8,513 bases of DNA. It comes from an uncultured bacterium (GTDB lineage: Bacteria > Patescibacteriota > Minisyncoccia > Moranbacterales > GWC2-37-73). The notes below the pieces were generated by a model that saw only the letters and a program-made list of their open reading frames with translations, ran no database searches and was not told the origin of the DNA. The stretch is taken from positions 1 to 8,513 of the forward strand of contig CAIPMZ010000023.1 in NCBI GenBank assembly GCA_903866285.1, read 5' to 3'. This document shows positions 1 through 5,453 of the stretch, one piece after another (positions within the stretch are counted from its first letter, which is position 1; each line of letters opens with the position of its first letter). The translations under genes were made by a program, and so were the position numbers.

Positions 1-3000
1 ACCCTCGCAACTAACGCCTTGCCAAGCGCCTCTTTTACCGACGCAGCGGTGACGGGCAAAATCCTCACTGGTTACGTTTCTGGTGCTGGCACAATTGCCG
101 CTACGGACTCAATCCTAGCCGCAATTCAAAAATTAAATGGCAATGATGCGACTAACGCCAACCTTACTGGGGATATTACTTCCAGCGGTAATGCCACCAC
201 CTACAATAACGCCCTCCCAGTTGGAAAAGGCGGGACTGGTAGCACATTCTTCACGGTCTCCGGCCCGACTGCTACCCGCACTTACATTTTTCCAAATTTA
301 GATTCTACCATGATTACTTCCAGTAATTTAACTGCTATCACGGCAACTGGAACAATTACCAGCGGTACTTGGAATGGAAGTACTATCAGTGTCGGTTATG
401 GCGGAACCAATGCTACCACGATCGGTGGAGCGGGAGCGGTTCCGTATTCAACTGGTACCGCGTACGCTTTCTCAGCCGCCGGCACGCTCGGCCAGGCGCT
501 CATTTCCGGTGGGACCGGCGCCCCAACGTGGTTTGCGCCGACCGCGGGTTCGATTCTCTTTGCGGGAGCCAATGGGATTCTGTCGCAGGACAATTCTGGT
601 CTTTTCTACGACGCGACCAATCATTTCCTCGGACTCGGGACAGCGACGCCGACGCAGGCACTTTCGGTTATTGGAAATATCAATGTTGGGAATAAGCTCC
701 TTGAAACCGAAAGTTTCGAAAGCGCCTCTTTCCCGCCATCCGGATGGACAACTGGCGGCAACGCCAATTGGAGTCGGGTCACCTCTGACTTTAAGGATGG
801 GTCAGCCTCAACTCAAAGCGGAGTAATTGCAGACAGCCAAGAAACCTGGATCGATCGCGACTACACTTTCGCAAATCCTGGTGGTCTGATTAAATTTTAT
901 TGGAAAGTCAGTTCGGAAGGGGGATTGGGTGATTATCTTCTTTTCTGCGTCGACAATGATGCTTGTACCAGTTCATCCGGCTATGCAAATCAAATCAGCG
1001 GCACGAATGGAAGTTGGGTGGAAGTATCCTACACGGTCGCTACGGCGGGGACGCATAGTTTCCGGTGGAAATATGCCAAAAACTCTAGCGGTTTTGTCGG
1101 TAGCGATGCGGGCTGGGTAGATAATATCAGGACGTATGATTCTGCTGATTCTGCGAATCTGGGTAATATCTTCGCGGATGGAAATATCACTGCAGGCGGT
1201 AATCTTACTGTTATAGGCGATGGTAGCGGATCTCCACTCAAAGTCGGTAACAATGGCGAAACCGAAGTTTTGACGATTTTAAATAACGGGAATATTGGCA
1301 TCGGCACCACTAAAGAAACAAAACTGTATAACGGTGATTTTTCGAGCAGATTTTTGTTGGCACAATCTACTCCATTGGGGGGTTTGGGCAATGTCGCCTT
1401 AGGCTTTGGCGCCTTGGGAAGCCTGACTTCAAGTGATCAGAATGTCGGAATCGGCCTCAGAGCTGGTGAGGTGGTTAATGGGGGCCAACGCAATACTATG
1501 GTTGGCAGTATGTCGGGTCTGTATCTTTCTGGAGGATCGGACAATGTCATCTTGGGGAATTACGCAGCTACAACACTAACAACGGGTTCAAACAATATTA
1601 TTATCGGTGCGAGTGCTAATGTTCCCGCATCAAATTCGGCATATTATCTTAATATTGGTGGCACTCTGTATGGTAATTTAACCTCAAAATACATCGGGAT
1701 CGGGACGGCTACTCCGACTCATATTCTCTCTCTTGGAAGCGCTCAAGCTCAGAAAATCTGGATTGAAAATACCGCCAACACGGTCGTTGGTCGGGCTTTG
1801 ACGATCGCCGCTGGTTCAACCCTCACGGGAGGCACGGCCAATATGGCAGGCGGTAATCTCATTCTCAGTTCAGGCGCCGGTAAAGGCACTGGGGCTAGTA
1901 GTATCTCCTTCCTGACGGGTACAACCTTGACTACTGGTTCGACTTTGCAAAGCATTACTGAAAAGATGACGATTTTGGGCAATGGCAACGTCGGCATCGG
2001 CGTCGCCAGCCCAACCGCCAGACTCCAACTCCCGGCTGGCACCGCCACCGCTGGCACCGCGCCCTTCAAATTCACGAGTGGCGTCAATCTAACCACAGCC
2101 GAAGCTGGTGCCTTGGAATGGGATGGAACGAATCTTTTCATTACCCAGACCACCGGTCCAGTGAGAAAAACCCTGGCTTACACGACTGACCTTTCTGGCG
2201 GGTATGTCCCATACACTGGCGCCACTGGCAACGTTAACTTGGGAGCGTATTCGCTCATTTCCCCGAACATTTTGGGTGGTTCTTTGACCACCTCTGCCCT
2301 GACTTTTCAAACTACTTCTGGCGTTGGCATCGCCGGAGCCGATATGCATTTCAAAGTCGGCAACAACGGCGGAACCGAAGCCATGACGATTTTGAATAAT
2401 GGGAATGTCGGGATCGGTATTACTAATCCGACGGCGAAACTTCACCTCAATAGTAGTATAGGAACAGTCTCCCTCGAAATTAATTCTAATGCAGCCCTTC
2501 CTGGAAAGGATGTGTTGCTACTTCGCAGTGACGTGGTTTATGACGATGACCCAGTTTTCCGAGTTCAGGCTGATGGGCTGGTTTTTGCGGATGGGGCGTA
2601 TACTGGAACTGGCGCCGACTATGCGGAATATTTCTATACGAAAGACGCTAACCTCCAACCAGGCGAAGCGGTTTGCATTGACCTAACTACCGAAAACGGC
2701 GTCAAGCGTTGCCAGAACAATGGGGATAATAACCTTATGGGGATCGTTTCTTCCAAGCCATCCATTATCGGAAATAAAACTGCCGATCAGGAAAAAGATC
2801 CAACCCATTACGCTATCATCGGCATGCTCGGCCAAGTCAAGGGTAAGGTTTCGACTGAAAATGGCAGCCTCAGCGTCGGGGATAGTCTGACCGCTGGTTC
2901 CAAACCGGGAGAAATGCGCAGAGCTAACGCTGGCGAATCGACCGTTGGAATTGCGCTGCAAAACTTCGCTGAGCCAACTGGCTCAATTCAAATCCTCATC

Positions 3001-3669
3001 TCCCGCCGCAATCAAAGTCTGACGGTGGAAAAAGTCACGCAAGCCGTTACGGACAATATTGCCGCTCTCAATATCCAAGACCAAGTCGATAACTTGATTG
3101 CTCAGGCTTCGAAAAACTTAGATTCGCAACTTTCGACTCAAGCGGCTTCACTGATTGATTTACAATTGCAACTAACGGATGCAAAAACTACGGCTAGTTA
3201 TTTGCAAGCCCAACTCGATTTAATCAAAACTCAAAACCAAACGATTACCGAATTTATTGCGATTTTAGACCCAGCGAAATTAATTTATAAAGATACCCTG
3301 GGGAACTTAGATTTAGCGGGCGGAAAACTAACCGCGACCGAAGTTGAAACTGGCTTGCTCACGATTAAGGTTTTGGATAAGGATGCGCCGACGATTGGTG
3401 AGGCAAGTATCACAGCCATTATGACCGATGATAACCAGGATGGCCTGGATGATAATTCCCAAAGCAATGGCAAAGAACTTAAAATTAAGACGACGGCGGT
3501 AACTAATAGTGCTAAGATTTACTTAACCCCAATTGGTTCTACGAAAAATCAAGTGCTATATGTTAAAGCTAAAATAGTTGGCGATAGTTTTACAGTGGCG
3601 GTTGACGAAGTGGTAACTGGCGAGATTAGTTTTAACTGGTGGCTTGTCGAGGAAAAGAAAGAAAAATAG
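1..3669 (+). CDS. Giant tail-fibre-like surface/adhesin protein, 3' part (5'-truncated)
   Basis: The frame is open from base 1 to the TAG at 3667-3669 (1222 codons). The TTG at 19 is not a believable start because the same Gly/Thr-rich sequence continues before it, so the N-terminus lies outside. Residues here count from base 1. Order: low-complexity beta-rich repeats 1-209; 'GIGT..PT' modules near 210, 565, 663 and 802; a jelly-roll resembling the cleaved-adhesin family, about 234-380 (starting FESASFPPSGW); five 17-residue beta-roll units 464-548; a domain starting GADYAEYF at 871 and running to about 1002, resembling the Peptidase_G2 chaperone/autocleavage domain of phage tail appendages; a coiled coil 1009-1090; and a C-terminal beta domain 1096-1219 ending NWWLVEEKKEK with a calcium-loop-like DDNQDGLDD at 1143-1151. 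No LPXTG signal or C-terminal membrane segment is visible. An extracellular trimeric fibre or adhesin is inferred. A phage tail fibre is the alternative, but no other phage gene is present. Confidence 0.85.
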   Translation, partial: TLATNALPSASFTDAAVTGKILTGYVSGAGTIAATDSILAAIQKLNGNDATNANLTGDITSSGNATTYNNALPVGKGGTGSTFFTVSGPTATRTYIFPNLDSTMITSSNLTAITATGTITSGTWNGSTISVGYGGTNATTIGGAGAVPYSTGTAYAFSAAGTLGQALISGGTGAPTWFAPTAGSILFAGANGILSQDNSGLFYDATNHFLGLGTATPTQALSVIGNINVGNKLLETESFESASFPPSGWTTGGNANWSRVTSDFKDGSASTQSGVIADSQETWIDRDYTFANPGGLIKFYWKVSSEGGLGDYLLFCVDNDACTSSSGYANQISGTNGSWVEVSYTVATAGTHSFRWKYAKNSSGFVGSDAGWVDNIRTYDSADSANLGNIFADGNITAGGNLTVIGDGSGSPLKVGNNGETEVLTILNNGNIGIGTTKETKLYNGDFSSRFLLAQSTPLGGLGNVALGFGALGSLTSSDQNVGIGLRAGEVVNGGQRNTMVGSMSGLYLSGGSDNVILGNYAATTLTTGSNNIIIGASANVPASNSAYYLNIGGTLYGNLTSKYIGIGTATPTHILSLGSAQAQKIWIENTANTVVGRALTIAAGSTLTGGTANMAGGNLILSSGAGKGTGASSISFLTGTTLTTGSTLQSITEKMTILGNGNVGIGVASPTARLQLPAGTATAGTAPFKFTSGVNLTTAEAGALEWDGTNLFITQTTGPVRKTLAYTTDLSGGYVPYTGATGNVNLGAYSLISPNILGGSLTTSALTFQTTSGVGIAGADMHFKVGNNGGTEAMTILNNGNVGIGITNPTAKLHLNSSIGTVSLEINSNAALPGKDVLLLRSDVVYDDDPVFRVQADGLVFADGAYTGTGADYAEYFYTKDANLQPGEAVCIDLTTENGVKRCQNNGDNNLMGIVSSKPSIIGNKTADQEKDPTHYAIIGMLGQVKGKVSTENGSLSVGDSLTAGSKPGEMRRANAGESTVGIALQNFAEPTGSIQILISRRNQSLTVEKVTQAVTDNIAALNIQDQVDNLIAQASKNLDSQLSTQAASLIDLQLQLTDAKTTASYLQAQLDLIKTQNQTITEFIAILDPAKLIYKDTLGNLDLAGGKLTATEVETGLLTIKVLDKDAPTIGEASITAIMTDDNQDGLDDNSQSNGKELKIKTTAVTNSAKIYLTPIGSTKNQVLYVKAKIVGDSFTVAVDEVVTGEISFNWWLVEEKKEK
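1240..1311 (+). repeat. Copy A of a 24-codon module duplicated within the fibre gene
   Basis: This stretch encodes residues 414-437, beginning KVGNNGETEVLTILNNGN. It matches the in-frame copy at 2353-2424 at 19 of 24 residues by eye, and most differences at the DNA level are third-base changes. It precedes a 'GIGT' module. It shows the gene grew by internal duplication. Confidence 0.75.
1390..1644 (+). repeat. Five 51-nt / 17-residue beta-roll units
   Basis: The motif N-[VTI]-x-[ILV]-G recurs at residues 464 (NVALG), 481 (NVGIG), 498 (NTMVG), 515 (NVILG) and 532 (NIIIG), each exactly 17 residues (51 bases) after the last. The Asn-x-x-hydrophobic-Gly pattern resembles the left-handed beta-roll head of YadA-type trimeric adhesins, whose repeats are usually shorter (about 14-15 residues). 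The DNA of the units has diverged, so this is an old protein-level repeat, not a recent tandem array. Confidence 0.8.
2353..2424 (+). repeat. Copy B of the 24-codon module duplicated within the fibre gene
   Basis: Residues 785-808, beginning KVGNNGGTEAMTILNNGN, repeat the module at 1240-1311 with an offset of 1113 bases (371 codons). Copy B leads into the last 'GIGI.NPTAKL' module before the C-terminal chaperone-like domain. A shorter related piece (KMTILGNGNVGIG) lies at 1963-2001. Confidence 0.75.
2611..3006 (+). other. Domain resembling phage-tail Peptidase_G2 intramolecular chaperone/autocleavage
   Basis: Residues 871-1002 begin GADYAEYF, then run through a Gly-rich stretch to LMGIVSSKPSIIGN and a block containing YAIIGMLGQVKGKV, then IQILISRR. 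The DYAE-x-F opening followed by a GIVS-x-x-PSIIGN block is the pattern I associate with the C-terminal chaperone/self-cleaving domain of Bacillus phage neck appendages (phi29 gp12 and GA-1 type). In that family the domain helps trimerise the fibre and then cuts itself off. Here it is followed by a coiled coil and another domain, not by the C-terminus, so cleavage would release about 220-350 residues. Whether it cuts cannot be read from sequence alone. Confidence 0.55.
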
Positions 3670-3700
3670 CATCCGAGAAAACTTAAAAACAGCAATTATA

Positions 3701-3735
3701 AAAAACTCAAGCTTTGACTAGGTTGAGTTTTTTTT
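3701..3735 (+). terminator. Rho-independent terminator after the fibre gene
   Basis: AAAAACTCAA (3701-3710) pairs with TTGAGTTTTT (3723-3732) around a 12-nt loop, and eight T residues run from 3728 to 3735. It begins 32 bases after the stop codon. The stem is A/U-rich with a five-pair CTCAA/TTGAG core, so it may be only moderately strong; the flanking A-run could also let it work from the other strand. Confidence 0.65.
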
Positions 3736-3749
3736 AAAACTGCCTTAAT

Positions 3750-3778
3750 TTGACATTGCCTAAAATGCTTGCTACTTT
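3750..3778 (+). promoter_or_regulatory. Sigma-70-type promoter candidate for the DHH-like gene
   Basis: A perfect -35 box TTGACA (3750-3755) is followed, after exactly 17 bases, by TACTTT (3773-3778). TACTTT keeps the three most conserved -10 positions (T1, A2, T6) and is preceded by TG plus one base, an extended -10. It lies just past the upstream terminator and would give a leader of about 135 nt containing the inverted repeat at 3865-3897. No experiment supports it. Confidence 0.5.
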
Positions 3779-3807
3779 AGATTACTTAGGTAAAGAGAGC
3801 TAAATCC

Positions 3808-3834
3808 TGTTCATACGCAACATATGGTTATAAT
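3808..3834 (+). promoter_or_regulatory. Second promoter candidate with a perfect -10 box
   Basis: TATAAT is present at 3829-3834. The best upstream partner, TGTTCA at 3808-3813 with a 15-base spacer, is poor. It could be a second start site nearer the gene, or chance in AT-rich DNA. It would still place the inverted repeat at 3865-3897 in the leader. Confidence 0.3.
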
Positions 3835-3864
3835 ACGAAATCAACTTAATCTCTTCTAGTTTGC

Positions 3865-3897
3865 TATTACGGAGCTGAGCTCCGTCGCGATGTAATA
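3865..3897. repeat. Short inverted repeat in the leader of the DHH-like gene
   Basis: ACGGAGCT-G-AGCTCCGT (3869-3885) is a perfect 8-base inverted repeat. As RNA it would fold as a 7-pair stem ACGGAGC/GCTCCGT with a TGA loop. TATTAC (3865-3870) and GTAATA (3892-3897) form an alternative outer pair, and TCGCGA (3885-3890) is a small palindrome beside it. There is no T-run after it, so it is not a terminator. It is GC-rich in an AT-rich gap and lies 25-58 bases before the ATG, so an operator or a leader hairpin is possible. Confidence 0.5.
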
Positions 3898-3922
3898 ATT
3901 TTAAAACTTCAATTCATTCAGC

Positions 3923-5071
3923 ATGAGCTTAGATTCTATTGAACAATTTAAAAACGTAATTGAGGGCGCTAAAAATGTGCTAATTTTTACGCCGGAAAAA
4001 GCGACGGGCGATGCGCTCGCCTCCGCTTGGGCAATTTATTTTTTTCTAAAAAAGAAAAATATCGAAGCGACTATCGTAATAGCCCAGGCAAATCCAGTGC
4101 TGGAGCGCTTTGCCTTTTTAGAAAAGCCGGAAAATATGATCGAGAGCCTGGCTGGCGCGCGCGATTTCGTCCTGGCTTTTAATACGAAATTTAATAAGAT
4201 TACCAACGTCAAAACCGAGCGCGTCGAGGATGAACTCCGCATTTTTATTACCCCCGAAAAAGGCTCGATTGATCCGCGGGATTTTTCTTTTATTCCAGCT
4301 AAATTTAAATACGACCTAGTTATTACGGTGGCTTGCCCAGATAAGGAAGCTATCGGCAAAGTTTACGAAGAAAATCCGGATATTTTTTACGAAGTGCCTG
4401 TCGTTAATCTCGATCATCATACGGAAAATGATCAATTTGGCCAAATTAATTTAGTCGATATAAAAGCTTCCTGCACTTGCGAAATTTTAGCGCAAGCCCT
4501 GTTGAAAATTGAGGAAAAAAAGGTCGATGAAAAAATTGCGCAGTGTTTACTGGCGGGTTTAATTGACGAGACCAATAGTTTTCAAAAGAAAAATACGACG
4601 CCGAAAGCTTTGCAAGTTGCGGCGCTGTTGATGACGAAAGGCGCCGAGCAACAAAAAATTATTCGCTACCTCTATAAAACTCAGCCTTTGCACTTACTTA
4701 AACTTTGGGGACGCGTGATGGCTCGCTTGCAATGGGAAAGCGAGTTAGAACTCGTTTGGGCGCCAGTTTATCTGGAAGATTTTGTCCAAAGCCGAAGTAA
4801 CCCCCAAGATATTCCTTTTATTTTAGATAAAATTAAAGAAAATTATTCGGCTGGAAAGATGTTTCTAATTTTATACGGCGAAGTCGTTGGTCAAGTGCGC
4901 GGCGTCATTAAAGGCGGTAGCAACGATCAAATGAAAGAGATTGCCCAGCTCCTCGAAGGCAAATGTCTCGGCGACACCTGCGAATTTCTCCGTCACGCCG
5001 ACGACACCAACGAAGCCGGCATTCTAGTCGTCGAAAAAATCCGCACCTTGCTTGCGAGCAAGGAAGCATAA
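3923..5071 (+). CDS. DHH/DHHA1-family phosphoesterase relative with degenerate active site
   Basis: 382 residues; probably cytoplasmic, with no signal peptide. The fold is recognised from VVNLDHHTEND (DHH at 164-166), the AGLIDETNSF..NTTP block (211-226) and overall order, all like NrnA-type oligoribonuclease/pAp phosphatases and cyclic-dinucleotide phosphodiesterases. Key metal ligands are altered. Motif I, usually HxNPDGDA, reads PEKATGDA (24-31), keeping only the second Asp (D30). The motif II Asp is Ala137 (TVACPD). The motif IV Asp position is Glu216, with Asp215 one residue before. The C-terminal GGGH-type substrate loop of DHHA1 is absent; that region reads GDTCEFLRHADD (350-361). About 50 extra residues (roughly 85-130) lie between motifs I and II. 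I infer a pseudoenzyme, nucleotide binder or altered enzyme. ATG 3923 has no Shine-Dalgarno; it follows a promoter-bearing gap and ends in its own terminator, upstream of the pilus ATPase. Confidence 0.85.
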   Translation: MSLDSIEQFKNVIEGAKNVLIFTPEKATGDALASAWAIYFFLKKKNIEATIVIAQANPVLERFAFLEKPENMIESLAGARDFVLAFNTKFNKITNVKTERVEDELRIFITPEKGSIDPRDFSFIPAKFKYDLVITVACPDKEAIGKVYEENPDIFYEVPVVNLDHHTENDQFGQINLVDIKASCTCEILAQALLKIEEKKVDEKIAQCLLAGLIDETNSFQKKNTTPKALQVAALLMTKGAEQQKIIRYLYKTQPLHLLKLWGRVMARLQWESELELVWAPVYLEDFVQSRSNPQDIPFILDKIKENYSAGKMFLILYGEVVGQVRGVIKGGSNDQMKEIAQLLEGKCLGDTCEFLRHADDTNEAGILVVEKIRTLLASKEA

Positions 5072-5084
5072 AAAGTTCTTAGTT

Positions 5085-5114
5085 AAACGCTGAAGATTAG
5101 TCTCAGCGTTTTTT
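5085..5114 (+). terminator. Strong Rho-independent terminator after the DHH-like gene
   Basis: AAACGCTGA (5085-5093) pairs perfectly with TCAGCGTTT (5103-5111) around a 9-nt loop that can partly close further (GA/TC with a bulged A). A run of six T residues covers 5109-5114. It starts 13 bases after the stop codon and should separate this gene from the ATPase gene transcriptionally. Confidence 0.8.
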
Positions 5115-5172
5115 GTTATGCTTGCATGTTGGTATGTTAAAATGTTTAAATGATTTTTGACTAAATGAATTT

Positions 5173-5201
5173 TTGCACATTTAACCTGCTTGGAGTAAAA
5201 T
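5173..5201 (+). promoter_or_regulatory. Promoter candidate upstream of the palindrome and ATPase gene
   Basis: TTGCAC (5173-5178), a 17-base spacer and TAAAAT (5196-5201; five of six -10 positions). The -35 matches only three of six positions. If used, the transcript would start near 5208 and include the whole palindrome as a leader of about 245 nt. TTGACT at 5157-5162 with TTTAAC at 5180-5185 (17-base spacer) is a competing candidate. Confidence 0.3.
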
Positions 5202-5260
5202 AAAGATACAAAAACTAGTAGCTTTTTTAGTTACACGTTTCAAATAAAATATGGGTGCTG

Positions 5261-5375
5261 AATTTTTACGAACTGGTTTGCTTTTTAGGCCATGCGAGCG
5301 ACAGAGAGCTAAGCGTTTGACCATTGTTTTCGGTCAAACGCGGGCTCTAAAAAGTAAACAAGCGAAGTAAAAATT
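5261..5375. repeat. 115-nt imperfect palindrome with nested inverted arms
   Basis: Four nested pairs share one centre. AATTTTTAC (5261-5269) pairs with GTAAAAATT (5367-5375). GTTTGCTTTTTAG (5276-5288) pairs with CTAAAAAGTAAAC (5347-5359) with a single G-T wobble. AGAGC (5305-5309) pairs with GCTCT (5344-5348), and shares two bases with the previous arm. GCGTTTGACC (5313-5322) pairs perfectly with GGTCAAACGC (5332-5341) around a 9-nt loop. The 16 bases at 5289-5304 have no partner. There is no T-run at the 3' side, so it is not a simple terminator. It could be a structured leader RNA, a small RNA, a MITE-like element or a recombination site. Confidence 0.75.
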
Positions 5376-5453
5376 TCTGACTTAGTTTTTGAAAAAGATA
5401 ACTTGCGTACAACCAACTAGCTTCATTTTAAAAACAAAAAATAAATTTTTCTT

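Larger units (their letters stand above)
5115..5453. other. Non-coding leader/intergenic DNA before the tandem ATPase
   Basis: These 339 bases hold no credible gene and no tRNA that I can fold. They are strongly AT-rich except for the GC-richer core of a long imperfect palindrome (5261-5375). Several weak promoter-like sequences occur, of which 5173-5201 is the most regular. A short near-copy of part of the palindrome arm (GCTTTTTTAG, 5221-5230, compared with GCTTTTTAGG, 5280-5289) lies just upstream. No purine-rich ribosome site precedes the ATG at 5454. Confidence 0.6.

Noticed and set aside
19..21. TTG at 19 as the start of the fibre gene
   Set aside because: The frame is open through base 1 with the same composition, so the gene simply enters the window from the left.
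1390..1644. CRISPR array or DNA tandem repeat
   Set aside because: The 51-base units are diverged coding sequence in frame, with no identical repeats or spacers.
1029..2445. Long open frames on the - strand across 1029-1391, 1749-2153 and 2089-2445
   Set aside because: They lie opposite the repetitive, Gly/Thr-rich fibre gene, have no recognisable domain, and are explained by its low stop-codon content on the other strand.
1..3669. Prophage or phage tail region
   Set aside because: Only the fibre-like protein resembles phage parts. No capsid, terminase, baseplate or lysis gene is adjacent, and the next genes are cellular.
3670..3922. tRNA or small peptide gene in the first gap
   Set aside because: No cloverleaf, T-loop signature or credible start-to-stop frame was found; the gap is explained by terminator, promoter and leader elements.
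5261..5375. Integron attC site
   Set aside because: The outer ends do not show the RYYYAAC / GTTRRRY boxes, and no integrase or cassette is present.
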